NCBI GenBank assembly: GCA_021613335.1 | Contig: JAJTWR010000263.1 | Coordinates: 781,001-845,000, forward strand | Length of the DNA stretch: 64,000 nucleotides | Source: Whitmania pigra | Taxonomy: Eukaryota; Annelida; Clitellata; Hirudinida; Haemopidae | Direction: 5' to 3' | Shown: in pieces, positions 12,212-24,196 of the stretch | Layout of the letters: every line of letters begins with the position of its first letter | Numbering within the stretch: position 1 is the first letter of the stretch | Made by a program: the position numbers and the translations under genes | The notes under the pieces: model-generated | Told to the model about the DNA's origin: nothing | Database searches by the model: none | The model's input: only the letters and a program-made list of their open reading frames with translations

Positions 12212-12611
12212 ATTAAAGTCAATTTAGTTTAGTCTGGTTCAAGTCCACTATAATTTTTTTAAATTTCCTATAAAACCACAATAGCAACGGTCTAAAAGTG
12301 AAGAAGATAAAAATATGAAAATAAATTTACAACTGCAGAGCCAAAGTATCAATAATAATAACAATAAATTTTATTTTTGATGTAATTGTAACAAAAGTTA
12401 TAATAAACCTTGTTTGACATTACTTTTTAATCAAACTTATTTAACAAAACGCTTATCTACAGTCAACAAATTGACTAAGAAATTTTTTAAAATGAATGGA
12501 AAGTTTCTTTTGAAGTTATGATAAAGGACCCATTAAGTCTATGCCTTGAGGACATTTTCTGGTTATGAAATGTTGTGATTAAAGCAGGGCTGTCTTTAGG
12601 AGGGTTACAGG

Positions 12612-12882
12612 TTCAAACCCCTCAGTTAGAGGTTTTCTTTCTTTTCCCAAAAATCATGATGCCCAACAGTATTTTCAAACAAAAGGGCTGAATCTACAAC
12701 AAAGTACACTGATGAGAGATTGCCTTCTTCAAAATAGAACAAAGAAAGTGGACGAATAAAAAAAAACGTCGCTCTGTAATAGGGATAAGCATGGAATTCA
12801 AATCCGCAAATAGAAACGAATGAATGGTAAAGGATTGACTATGCAGCGCTGCGATTTGACGCTGAATTGCTGGGAAATGGGA
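12612..12882. repeat. interspersed repeat X, copy 1
   Basis: About 270 bases closely match 32290-32560 (same order, scattered substitutions), so this is a dispersed repeat that lies just outside the RLR duplicon. Neither copy preserves a common open frame. The family is not recognised. Confidence 0.6.
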
Positions 12883-12890
12883 GTTGCTGA

Positions 12891-15800
12891 CAGGGGCGTA
12901 GCTGACTTTTCTTGACAGGGGGGGGTCCAATTTTTCATAAAATTTACTACGCAAGGGTGAACTTAAACCGATTGTTTGGGGATATGACCATTCTCATATA
13001 ATACAAGTGCATATTAAATATAGCTAAAATTGTAACGGATATTAGCGTTTACAATGCTGAAATTGGTTAAATTTTATAATGGTAGATGGAGCATATGATG
13101 ATATCAGCTATTTTTGAAGAACTGTGTTTTTTAATATATAATGAAGAAAAATAAGAAACAAACTCCCGTAAAAACTTTTTTCAAATTAACACAAAATGAG
13201 GTTAAAATTTTATTTAAAAAAGGTTCATATATCATTATGTCATTATACAGATAAAAATGTTCTTTTTTAATTACGATCACATTATATAAAAATTACACTA
13301 ATAAATGAAAATCTAGGTAAATTGCGTATTTAAATGGGAAGACCTCTTGGTGTTGACGCAAAACTGTCAACAACAACTGATAAATTGATGGCGTTCATTA
13401 TAGTTTTCTCACATGACAATAAGACAAGTTGTTCTAATTTTTCTGATGTCATTGACGATCTTAAGGCAGATTTGATTATATCTACTTTGCTATGTGATCT
13501 TTCGCACGTTGCGGAAGTAACTGGCAAAGCCATCAAAAAAACTATTAATTGGTAGTAACATTTGTAAACTTTGTCGTGTGCATGACTCACCATTGATTGA
13601 GCTAAGCCTGATAAAGATTCTAATAAACGATAATTTTCACACTTCATCACCAATTTAGATTCAATAACACATAAATCATCATCAATTCTAGCCAAGTTAG
13701 CCAAATTTCGGATGCCTTCTTCGCTCCACGATTTTGGCAAAACAGATGGAATATATTGAATTAATTTAACACAGTCTGTATTGAATCTGGATTCAAGAGA
13801 GGATTTAATGCAGTCTAAGACTGGTCTGAAAAAATCAACACGCATTTGAACTTTAAATTGATCTACGAGACTGAGGTTACTGTCAGAGGAATGTATTATG
13901 TTATCTGAAACAGGTTTTGTCAGAAACTGGTCCATTACACATTTTTGAAGAGCTGCAGGAACTTTACGTGCTCTTTTATTGTTTGTATACTCCTCATTGA
14001 TTCCCAGGTTACCATAATAAATTTTTGATTTTTCAAAAAGTAGATCGAATTCTTCTTCACAATCCATGCTATTCAATCCAGCTTTTAATTCATCTATAGA
14101 TCTTGCAGCTGCCGCAAGGTCAATATCTTTATTTTGCAGAGCCTGCGACGCTGCGTTTACCAACATAAACACTTGAGCCAAAAATTCTAGCCCAAAAATG
14201 AAAACCGGTTCTTTAATTGCTTTGAGTAAGCCAGCTGAATCTGAATCACTGCGATGTCCCAAACATTCAATAATTGCTGGCAAACATCTGTGAACAATTC
14301 GCAAATTTATACATCTTGCTGACCATCTGGTTCCAGATAATGACTGCAATGCAAGTAAACCATTTTCCAAATGTAAAACTCTGATGGCATTCATGTATTC
14401 ATCATGACGCTTTGGCGAACCCTCTACAATAACAAAAACTTTCTGCAGCAAATCAAATACTTTATTGCAGTTTTTTGTTAATTTACAGACATCCTGTAAA
14501 ACTAAATTCAAAACATGAGCCCAACAATGAATAAACACTGGTTTTCTATCTGATAGTTCTTTCAATTGAGCTTGTACGCCGTTGTAAATACCCGACATAT
14601 TTGATGCTCCATCATAACACTGTCCAATTATATTATGAATTGAAAGATTCAAACGTTTGAGCTGCTGCAATATTATTTCAACTAAACTTTTAGCAGAAGT
14701 ATTTTTCACCTGGGTTATGGCTATCAAGCTTTCTTTCGGCTGAATCAGTGACATATCTAATGACGATACTCATAAGTTCGTTGTTGGATCGATCGCTCAC
14801 TTCATCACACATAATACTGATCAGTCTCCCTTGAGCTTGTTTTGAAATTTCTTCTAAAACTTCATCAGTGGTAAGTTCAATTAATTCGTTTTGAATGTCT
14901 GGACTAAACCAAGAAACATTTTTGGGATGATTATCTAACCAGTCTCGAAGTATCGGTGAATAATTCCCTAAAAATTCTACTAGTTCTAAAAAGTTCCCAC
15001 GATTATCAGATGTAAAATTTTCATCATGGCCTCTGAACGCTAAATTTTGCTTAGATAAAAATTTGATAATATCTAAAATTATAATGAGAACTTTTCGATT
15101 TTTGGCTTTTTCTTCTATTTCTTTTTGTTGCTGATCATAAAATGCTTTTGACAATTTAGCAGCTACCGATGAGTTTCTGTTAGTTGCAGCAATTCTATGT
15201 CGATAATTTTCAGCAGCAGAAAGATGAGCTTTGCTGGATTCGTGTCTTGAAATCTTGCCATCTTTACCTGTCATTTTTTTCCAATCTTTGTTGGTAACAA
15301 CAAACTGATCGTATTTGTTATTAGCTAAGTTTTTTGGTTTGAAAAGACAAAAAAAAGCAATGAGCTTCATCTTTAGAAATGCTGTACTCCAACCATTCTC
15401 TCCCATCATACCAAGATTGTTGAAATTTTAATGATTTCAGTTTATTTCCAACAAGTATACTTGTAGTTGGAAAGGCTATTCCTCGAGGTTGTATAGCACC
15501 TAAATCAATTACTGAATTGATATCTTTAACGGATTCTGTAGGTTCCACAGCCGGATCTCGAAATAACGACATTTTTATAGTTCTATTTATTATTACTATT
15601 ATTTTTATATTATTATAGAATTTAAAATATGCTTTATACTTTACCTCGTGAACTGCTTCGTAGTTCAGAACAAAACGCGATTTATTTTCAAAAACAGCGG
15701 ACGAGCAACTAAAAGTAAACTCAAATAAATATTTAGAGAATTTGAAATTTTTTTGAAAAATCCTTATAAAGTATATCAAATATTTGAATGAGTCATTTAA

Positions 15801-16021
15801 TTAAAAAATAATTTGTCATATAAATGTTTCAGAATGAAAATGTGCTTGACATTATTAATACTAATGTTTTAATAGAAGGCTCATCCTTTCACTCATTGTT
15901 ACTATACTCCCCCCCTCCCCGAATAAAAAAAACTCACCGGATTTGGACCATTTGAAAAAGTGGTCCAGATCCCAGCAGGGGGGGTCCGGACCCCAAGACC
16001 CCCCGGCCAGCTACGCCGCTG
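12891..16021 (-). mobile_element. hAT transposon hAT-1, near-complete, 8-bp TSD
   Basis: The ends are inverted: CAGGGGCGTAGCTGACTT at 12891 and, on the other strand from 16021, CAGCGGCGTAGCTGGCC. Both are followed by G-rich tracts. An exact 8-bp target duplication GTTGCTGA flanks it at 12883-12890 and 16022-16029, as expected for hAT. The interior encodes a minus-strand zf-TTF/DUF4371/hAT-dimerisation transposase with two frameshifts. It sits between interspersed repeat X (12612-12882) and a Tigger-like relic (16046-16496). Confidence 0.9.
13330..15572 (-). pseudogene. hAT-1 transposase (zf-TTF, DUF4371, hAT C-terminal dimerisation)
   Basis: The likely start is the ATG at 15570-15572. The N-terminal part has the TTF-type zinc-finger block SWYDGREWLEYSISKDEAHC. 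A shift at the A-run near 15350-15357 moves the frame to 15321-14756, which contains ISRHESSKAHLSA and EISKQAQGRLISIMCDEVSD, with the first RNase-H-like Asp region. A second shift near 14755 moves to the 13330-14754 frame with IIGQCYDGASNMSGIYNGVQ, HCWAHVLNLVLQD and, near the C terminus, TSATCERSHSKVDIIKSALR, the hAT dimerisation motif. Both shifts are single-base and one is in a homopolymer, so sequencing error and true inactivation are both possible. Confidence 0.85.
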
Positions 16022-16045
16022 GTTGCTGACGACTAAGGTCTGCTG

Positions 16046-16496
16046 GCCTTGTTCCTTTTTCTAGCTGCAGTTTGATTTCGTACTTTTTCTCTACGGATTG
16101 ATTACCCAGTTTTCTCTTAACACTTCCAGACTTTTTAGACCTAAAAAAATAAACAGAATAGCCAGAATAACATGTTACCCATCAAACAAAACCAACAAGA
16201 GTTTGAAAGAATCAACATAATCGATGAGAAAAAGCTACAATAGCGTGGGAATTTGGCGGTTCCACTTCAAAGTCGGCGATTCAAGGAGCCGAGATAACTG
16301 ATGTAAAGTGGCGAATTTGACCCTTTTTGTGCTAGAATAATATTTCGAATAATATTAGGCTTCGGCGACAAAAATGCATCGACATAACTGATGATAAAAT
16401 GATTAGATAAAGAGGGAATTTGGCGGTTCCACTTCAAAAGCGTCAACTTAATAGGGTTGGCGAGTTAACCGAGATCGAGATAAGTGGGTTATACTG
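16046..16496 (-). mobile_element. pogo/Tigger-like element, 5' end fragment
   Basis: Bases 16185-16496 match 30826-31121, the right end of the better preserved Tigger-like copy, and stop at the same terminal CAGTATAACCCACTTATCTC (read on the minus strand from 16496) followed by TA. Next to it, 16046-16140 on the minus strand encodes KRKLGNQSVEKKYEIKLQLE, which resembles the first helix-turn-helix of pogo-family transposases. The rest of the transposase is missing. Confidence 0.6.
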
Positions 16497-16759
16497 TACT
16501 TACATTTATGAAACAGTAATGTTTGAACATTTTTTGGCCAAGGTTTCACTGTGAATTTAAGTGCATTTAAGTTCTTAAATAAAGTTCATTTGGAACTTTT
16601 TTCACTATCACTTGGGCTGGCAGATGAGCCATCTATCCATCAGTCCGTCCGTCCATTCATCCATCTAATCCAGGTTTCCCGCTATGCTTGTTTTCTTAAA
16701 TTCTTAATTTAATTATGTCGTTTTGATACATTTTACATTTTATGCCCTGGCACAGGTAG

Positions 16760-17413
16760 CATAGGCGCCAACTTAATTGCCCCCCCCCCCCCCCCAATAA
16801 TTTTTCGGAGGGGCAACGTATCATTTTGCCCCCCAATAATTTTCAACTTCTGCCACAGCTGAACGATCTTTCTCGGGACTTCGGAGGTTAAAAACTTACC
16901 TTAGATCAACAATGGGTCAAAAGCGGCTTAATTCCGTATCGATTCTTCAGTTTCACAAGGATTTGGCAAATGAAATGAACTTAGATGACGTTATTAACGA
17001 ATTTATTTCAAGAAATGAGAAGAGAAAATTAACTTTTTATATGTAAAAATTGTTTATGTACGATCTTTTGTTATTGAGAGAGCATTTGTTATTTATGCTC
17101 TAACAAACAAACCGTTAGAGTCATTGTTATAATTTTATTTCTTCTCTTTTAATTTGTAAATAAAGAGCATTCACAGAGTTACAAATTTTTGCTTTACTTG
17201 TAGTAATTATTTTAAAATTTCAATATCCTCATGCGCAAGCCGTTTTGCAAAATTGGGTTTTTTACTAGTATCTATGAAAACTGTCGTTCTTCGCAGTCTA
17301 CGTCAATTCACTTTAAACCAATAAAAAACGATTTACGAATTAAAGTTTCAGCGACAAGTTTATGAAATAAATTTGCCCCCCCCCCCAATAATTTTATCAA
17401 GTTGGCGCCTCTG
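16760..17413 (+). mobile_element. internally deleted hAT element with poly-C subterminal tracts
   Basis: The ends are inverted copies of AGGCGCCAACTT (start 16763; complement ends 17410) with CAT/CAG caps. Each is followed inward by a C- or G-run and AATAATTTT. The flanks ACAGGTAG (16752-16759) and ACCGGCAG (17414-17421) form an imperfect 8-bp target duplication (6/8). Inside, 16848-17046 (+) encodes SATAERSFSGLRRLKTYLRS followed by the usual hAT C-terminal tail, ending at TAA 17044. Everything upstream of the dimerisation domain is lost. Confidence 0.8.
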
Positions 17414-18359
17414 ACCGGCAGGATAATTTAAACGAGTGAAAGCAATCGACTTCCTAGGGACCTGGAACCCCAAAAGTTTGACTGCCTATGGGCTTCCACA
17501 GTGCTGCATCCGGCACTTTCCACCAAGCATTATCTTCTGGAATGTCCTAGTCAGGAACTCCTCAGATGGAGCATCAGGTCGAAGCTCAAGATATCGTCAC
17601 TGGGTTTGAGAACTATGCTTAGCAATTACGCTAACATAAATCTCATCTACCGGTAGGTTCAAGAAAAGAGAAGCCTGGTGTAGACTGATCAGACTGTACA
17701 TAAACTCTGTATATCAGAGGCGTCGCTAGGGGGGGGGGGGGGCAAGAGGGTACATATGTCCCCGGGCGCCAAGAAACAGGGGCGCCAAAATGAGGGTTAC
17801 CTAATTTTGGCGACATTGGTAAAACAGGTCACACTCACAAGCTAGCCAACAGCGGCGGCTGGAGCAGGGCAGATATGAGCCATCGTCTGATACGTCTGCC
17901 ATCCAGACCTGGTTGATGCTGCTGCCAGCTCAGTGAACTCAGTGAGCCCACCACCACTGCTGCCAGTCAGGATACGGATTCTGCATGCACTCTGCAGTGG
18001 CTACTACTGTAATACTATAGTGTTGTTGACGAACTTATTGTGGTTTAAAACGGATTACACTCTATTAAGGTATATTAAAACTTTTTATCAGAGACTGGTT
18101 GTGATTGTTCTAATATAGACAAAGATAAACAACATTCGTGAAAGCGTGAAAACGTCAAAACAATTTCTGAAACTCCCATTGGTATCAGGCTAACGCAAAG
18201 TTGCACTGCAGCGAGCGCCCCCACCAGGCTTGGACTGGGCCGGTGGCCGCCAACTGCCAAAAGAAAGTTATTATATTTTTAGTTTTAACTGAAATTACCG
18301 TTGGTTATATGATAGCTTCAAATAATAGTTTGTATTAAAAATCAAAGAATCATTTTTAG

Positions 18360-19718
18360 GTTATATCGAGATATATTCAAAAGATGCTGCAAGCCTAGAG
18401 AAAGTCATCGTCGAGAGACTGAATTCTGATGAGATACCTCTAGCCGACTGTCGAGCTCAATGTTATGACAATGCTTCGGTGATGACTGGGCATATATCTG
18501 GCCTTCAACAACGAATATGTGACAGAAATCCTAGAGCACTGTTTGTCAACTGTGACAACCACAGCTTAAATTTAGCAGGTGTGTATTCAGCTAAGCAAGA
18601 TCCTGTTGTCGTAACTTTTTTTGGAACACTTGAAAACATATATTCGTTTTTCTCTCATTCAACAATTCGTCGGGAAGAATTAAAAAGAGCTCTTCCCATA
18701 ACAGTAAAAAGAGAGTCTGAAACACGCTGGAGTGCACGATCTGAAGCTGTTAAAGCTATCCATGAAGGACTGGATGAACTAGTTGGATTGCTAGAGAAAT
18801 TATCGGAAGACTCCACTATGACACCTGAAATTAGAAGTGGTGCACAGCAGTTACTGGCCTATATATTGAATTTTAATTTCATAGTTTTATTACACTTCTG
18901 GAATGTCGTTCTTGGAAAAATTGATCGTGCACAGAAGCGCCTACAAGATCCTACCATAAATTTCAAGGAAGCTGCGACTGATATTGAATCTTTGGAGCAA
19001 GAATTTATCAAGCTTCGTGATGATTTGAGCCTGGCTGCGGTCGAAAACGCCAGAACAAAATGCACAGCATGGGATATTCCGGTAGAAAGAAGAATTAGGC
19101 GACGTAGGAGAATGCCTGGAGAACTGGCAAGAGATGCAGGACTCTCATCAGAAGAGGAAGTAATACATGTTATGAAGAATGTGTTCGATCGTCTTCAACA
19201 GGAGATGTCAACACGTTTTTCACGACTCAAAGACCTGAACACAAAATTTGGATTTCTGCTGGACGTTAAAGACTCTTCTGACATCTGACACAGATGAAGA
19301 TGAAATTCGTCGAAGTTGTGCAGATTTTGCAACTTTCTACGACATGGACATTAATGGCTACGAACTCTTCACCGAAATTGGTGACTGCAGAATGCTGCTG
19401 AGAAAGCGAACTGAAACTCTACCAGAAACTCCTTTGGATCTCCTTGGTTTTATTGTGCTTTATGGAAGCGACGTATTTCCGAATTTTCGAATTTCACTAC
19501 AAATTTTGTTAGCAATAGCGGTTTCAATTGCAAGCTGTGAACGATCATTCAGCAAATTGAAACTTATTTTGTCGTATCTGCGTGCATCAATGGGACAGGA
19601 TCGTCTCAGTGATCTTGCTCTTCTTAGTATAGAAAGAGAAACGCTTGAGAAAACAGACTTTGATGACGTTATTGATCAGTTTGCTACTGTTAAATCAAGA
19701 AAAATAAATCTATTTTAA
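18360..19718 (+). pseudogene. hAT-3 transposase, 3' part (DUF4371 and hAT dimerisation)
   Basis: The open frame begins directly after TTTTTAG at 18359, which looks like a 3' splice site, so upstream exons may have been deleted. Conserved pieces are CRAQCYDNASVMTGHISGLQ and NCDNHSLNLAGVYSAKQDPV, then RWSARSEAVKAIHEGLDEL. A single-base shift near 19265-19288 moves into the 19248-19718 frame, which carries the dimerisation motif SIASCERSFSKLKLILSYLR and ends at TAA. The N-terminal zinc finger and first catalytic region are missing. Confidence 0.8.
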
Positions 19719-19732
19719 ACACTATTAGACTA

Positions 19733-19843
19733 TGTGATGTTCTATCGTTTTATTTGTTCGTAAAAACCAACAACCGTTCCTTTTAATTTCCGCACTTCAA
19801 CGCCGCCATATAAACAAAGATCCCCTATCGTTACTACATTACA
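19733..19843 (-). repeat. 3' LTR of the Gypsy element
   Basis: 111 bp, identical to 24086-24196. A polypurine tract adjoins it at 19844-19857 (read on the minus strand). Confidence 0.95.
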
Positions 19844-19880
19844 TCCCTCCCCTTTTTGGAAAACCTAGTCAAATATTAGT

Positions 19881-22800
19881 TCACAACATAGTCTGCAAAG
19901 CGGGCGGGCAGTTTATGTTCACGCTTGGAGCGGCGTACACGTTCTGATCTTGCTGTGTGCTGTACTCGCCTTCCGGAGCAGTTTGCGGCATGACATCACT
20001 GGATGTGACATCACCTTCCACCACGTCTTCGGATGGTTCCTTGAATTTTGCATAACCCGACAAGCGGTTATCTATTCCTTTGAAGAGTGACGAGTTGCGG
20101 GTGACTGATTGTCCGTCAGTGTTGCGTGTAGCAGTGATCATCGAGTGGTTCTTTGACGTAACTGTGTGTGGTACTGGCATGTACGGTGTGAGTGATCTGT
20201 TGTGTGTGATTGGTTGTTTCACAATGACCGTGTCACCCACGCTGATTGATGAAGGTTTGACATAGGACTTGTTGTCAGCGTAGTCCTTCATCTTCGACTT
20301 CATGAGAGCATCTCGCTCACGAAATTTTCTATCGCCTTGTGTATCAGTGACTGTAGATTCTGTTGATGGTAGAGTTGTTTTGAAGGGACGTCCAAACAGC
20401 ATTGTCGCAGGAGGACGACCAGTTGTGCTGTGAGGCGTGGCACGATACTGACGAAGAAAGATGTTCAGTTCTTGATGCCAATTCTTGTGTTCGAGTTGCG
20501 CTGTCTTGATAACCTTCTTGACTGTCTTCACAAATCGTTCGACCTCACCATTGGCACGCGGCCATAGCGGAGTTATCTTTCGATGCTTGAAACCCATATA
20601 TTCAGCAAAACGGGTGAATTCAAAACCATTGAAGGGGGGTCCATTATCCGACTTCAGAATGTCACACGAACCAAATTCGGATAGGATGCGATCAAGTTTT
20701 GGTATCACGCTGGCTGCTGCGGTTGACTGAACAATTTCAACCACAGGAAATCGTGAATAGTCATCAATGACCACGAGTAGGTAGTCACCAGTTGTTAACT
20801 GAGCAAAATCAATACTCAATTCACTCCAGGGTGATGACGGTAGTTGGGTCATTTGTAGTGGTTCACGATGCGGGGTTGCGACGGCGATTTGGCAGGCAAT
20901 GCATGCTTTGACGCGTTCTTCCACCAAACGGTCGATCCCAGGAAACCAGACTTTTTCCCTAATCAAAGCTTTGGTTTTGACAATGCCTTGATGTCCTTGA
21001 TGTGCGAGATTGACTGCACGTTCCCTCAGTGACTCTGGAATAACTATGCGGCTATTGCGTAGTAGTATATTGTCTCCACTGACACACAGTTCAGCACGCA
21101 TTCTAGCGAACGTGTCAAACTCGTTAGTGTTTATGTTGGCGATGTGTGACCAATCGTTTGTACGGATCGCATCGATGACAGCGAGCAGTGTCTTGTCTTT
21201 GACGGTCGCAGTGGCAATTTCAATGCGAGTCATAGCTTTCGGTACTGCATGACCCACGAGGTAGTTGACGTACTCTTCGGCGATTTGTTCTTCACGACTC
21301 GATCGGTCACTTGACAAAGTTGGATGTCGTGAAAGATAGTCGGCTGGATTGTCATGACCTGGTCTGTAGATGATGGTTGTCTCATATGGTTGAAGGCGTA
21401 GTGCCCAACGCTCGATGCGTGCTGGCGGCTTGCATTTTGGATTGTTGTACAGACTGACTAATGGCTTGTGATCAGTATGAATGGTCACTGGCTTGCCATG
21501 GATGTATATATGAAAATGTTCACAAGACCAAACGACTGCGAGTGCTTCTCGTTCTGTCTGTGAGTATCGTTGTTCGACATCAGTCAACGATCTACTGGCG
21601 TAAGCGATGATATGTTCTTCGTTGTTATTTCCACGTTGAATCAAGATGGCGCCGAGTCCGACTGGACTAGCATCAGTGTGTATTCTGTTTGCTTGTCAGA
21701 GTCAAAATACGACATTACTGGAGCATTGCATAGTTTCTGTTTGAGTTGTGCGAGTGCAGATTCTTGCTCATTGGTCCACTGCCATGGTGTGTCCTGTCGT
21801 GTTAGTCTACGTAGTGGCTCGGAAACTGTAGCATAGTTTGGTATGAAACGAGCACAATAATTAGTCATCCCGAGTAGACTGCGGACTTCAGATGCATTGG
21901 TTGGCATGTTCATGTTAACAATTGACTGAATCTTCTTCGGGTCTGCCATGATGCCACGTTCAGTGAATACGTTACCAAAGAATTCGAGAGTGCGCTTCGC
22001 ATAGACGCATTTCTGCTTGTTAAGAGTTAGCCCTTTTTCTCTCAGACGTTGAAACACGGCACGCAGATTGTTGAACATCTCCTGCTCGGTTCTACCGTAC
22101 ACAAGAATGTCGTCACTAATGTTTATTGCGCCCGTTAATCCACTGAGTGTCTCACGGATTGCATTCTGGAAAATCTCTGCAGCGCATGAAATACCGAAAT
22201 TGAGACGTTTGTATCGACGCAGACCAACATGCGTGGAGAATGTTGTAATGTAACGTGATTCAGGTGCAAGTTCAAGCTGATTATATCCTTGATTTAAATC
22301 CAATTTTGAGAAAACTGTTGCACCATTTAGATCACTGATCAGTTCATTTATAGTAGGCGTAATGTGTCTTTCACGTTTGATTGCTGTGTTAGCTTGGCGC
22401 ATATCTACACATACACGTTTTTGGCCAGTTTCACTCTTAGGCTTGGGTACGACGACGACTGGACTCACCCACGGAGTAGCTCCTTCGGTCATTTCGATGA
22501 TGTCGAGCTCTTCGTCATGCTTGAGTTGATCTTCTAACTGTTGACGAACATGGAATGGCACCCGACGATGAGGCTGCGCGACTGGTTGTACGGCGTTGTC
22601 GATGTGTAGTTTGACTTGGAAGTCCTTCAGCTTACCGACACCACGAAATAAATCAGCATATTCTGTGACGAGTTCATTGACGATCTGATCGGTGGATGTC
22701 GTACGTTCACCAATCGGTTTCACGACGTGCAGTAGGTGTAGTGCTTGAGATACTTCCCAGCTTAGGAGAGAACCTTCCTTGCTATCAATGACGTAGAACA

Positions 22801-23924
22801 GTGTGTCTGACTTTCTGTCTTTATATCTAACCACAGCACGAAAAGTCCCTAGCACCTTGAGAGGGCTTTGCGAACAGTATGCAAATACTTGTTTGTAGTT
22901 GCTGTGCAGCTGAGGTACAGGTTTAATTTTAGAAAAATCGAGTTGGCTCATGATGCTTACACTTGCTCCTGAGTCTGCGATGACATCGATTGTAGTGTTG
23001 TTTACATTTACTAAGAAGTGTGGTAGATTTCTTTTGGTGTCCAATCGATTTGAATGAACGCTCAGTGCATACACATAACGACTCTGCTCAGATGAATGTT
23101 CACTGTTGTCAGATGAACTTCTGTTGCTGTCGGCATTGACACGGCGAACACGATGGTATTTGCCATGACGGGTTTTCGGCAGTCGGCTTTGCGGTCTATC
23201 ATGTGATATGCTGTCGCGATGTCGCTGATGTGGCGGCTGTTGTGATGCACCATCTTTCGAACGACACTGTGACGCAAAATGATTTGGCTTCTTGCACGAA
23301 TTGACACTTCATGTCAGCTGTTTTCTTGGAATTGTTGCAAATCTGCTTATTGCGATTCAGACTCAGTTTGTTAACATGCTCATTCTCCATACTCTTTGCT
23401 TGGATATCGGAGAGTTCTAAACTACGACCAACATCTATGAGTTTAGTGAGAGTCATGTCAGGTTCACATAGGGCTTTACGGCGTAGTGTACTTGATAAAC
23501 AACCTTGGATGATTTGAGATTTTATCTCACGATCAACATTGTCGAAAGAGCATGAGGTTGCCAGTTGTTTCAAACGGGTGTAGTAGGCTGTTAGTGGTTC
23601 ATCTGTTTGTTGTTTAGATTGTCGAAACGTGTAGATCTGGTATTCGACGTTTTGCTTTGGTGTGAAAAACTTGTTGAGAGCAGTGACAGCCTTTTCGAAC
23701 GGATCCTCTCCCTCTGCAGCTTCGGCATCTGGAAGAGTATCAAGGATGTCGTTGACTTCCTCACCCGCGTAGTGGAGTAGGAGAGCTCTTTGACGTTTGC
23801 GATCAACAATACTTACGGCCACCATCAGGTTGCGAAAGCGAGAAACCCACTTTGTCCATCGAACTCCTGCTGAGTCGTGTGAATCGACTACAAACGACGG
23901 AAACGTTGGTAGTGCTTCAGCCAT
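19881..23924 (-). pseudogene. Gypsy gag-pol (gag, protease, RT, RNase H, integrase), frames broken twice
   Basis: The gag frame is 23924-23199, starting MAEALPTFPSF. The expected CCHC zinc knuckle is split by a one-base shift near 23300. Pol continues in the frame 23074-21641, with the protease motif DSGA, the RT block CVDMRQANTAIKRERH and the catalytic SDD within NISDDILVYG. A second one-base shift near 21690 falls at the start of RNase H. The last frame, 21644-19881, has RNase H (QTEREALAVVWSCEHF, HTDHKPL) and integrase with HHCC zinc site (HQGHQG..CIAC) and D,D-35-E residues (IDDYSRF, SDNGPPF, GEVERF). The family resembles K02A2.6-like/Mag-type Gypsy proteins. No envelope gene is seen. Confidence 0.9.
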
Positions 23925-24067
23925 GGATTAGATAATGGTGTTATCGATAGTAGCTTTCGATGACTTCGATAACGCTCGGAGGCCAGACAACAGCGTCTAT
24001 CCGAAATGAACAAACTTCCGATTTTTGTCGATAAAAATTGGTGCAAACTATTTGCGAAGGTCCGTTT

Positions 24068-24085
24068 CGAAATTCTCGTCGCCAA
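24068..24085 (-). other. primer-binding site of the Gypsy element
   Basis: One base inside the 5' LTR, the minus strand reads TGGCGACGAGAATTTCG. The first ten bases complement the 3' end of a tRNA ending CTCGTCGCCA, which fits serine tRNAs of several animals. The tRNA identity is from memory. Confidence 0.5.
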
Positions 24086-24196
24086 TGTGATGTTCTATCG
24101 TTTTATTTGTTCGTAAAAACCAACAACCGTTCCTTTTAATTTCCGCACTTCAACGCCGCCATATAAACAAAGATCCCCTATCGTTACTACATTACA
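24086..24196 (-). repeat. 5' LTR of the Gypsy element
   Basis: 111 bp, identical to the 3' LTR. Because transcription is leftward, this copy should hold the promoter. Confidence 0.95.

Larger units (their letters stand above)
6340..12610. repeat. duplicon copy A (paralogous to about 17540-28745)
   Basis: Copy A and copy B share the upstream block (6340-6620 versus 17540-17714 plus 24425-24500), all seven RLR exons and introns, the downstream flank to about 10400 versus 28430, and a further block at 12400-12610 versus 28545-28745. Copy A alone contains 10450-12390, including the CCDC15-like gene. Copy B alone contains the 6.7-kb hAT/Gypsy insertion. Borders were set by eye where similarity fades. 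Confidence 0.85.
19733..24196 (-). mobile_element. Ty3/Gypsy LTR retrotransposon, full length, inserted in hAT-3
   Basis: Two LTRs of 111 bp, identical by eye (19733-19843 and 24086-24196), begin TG and end CA. An exact 5-bp target duplication GACTA occurs at 19728-19732 and 24197-24201. The element reads on the minus strand. Next to the 5' LTR is a primer-binding site starting TGGCGACGAG, and next to the 3' LTR a polypurine tract (AAAAAGGGGAGGGA). Gene order is gag, protease, RT, RNase H, integrase. Identical LTRs point to very recent insertion. Confidence 0.95.

Noticed and set aside
12580..12605. GGTTCAAACCCC, resembling a tRNA B box, in both duplicon flanks
   Set aside because: No A box, cloverleaf or anticodon stem could be fitted around it. 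Not called as a tRNA or SINE.
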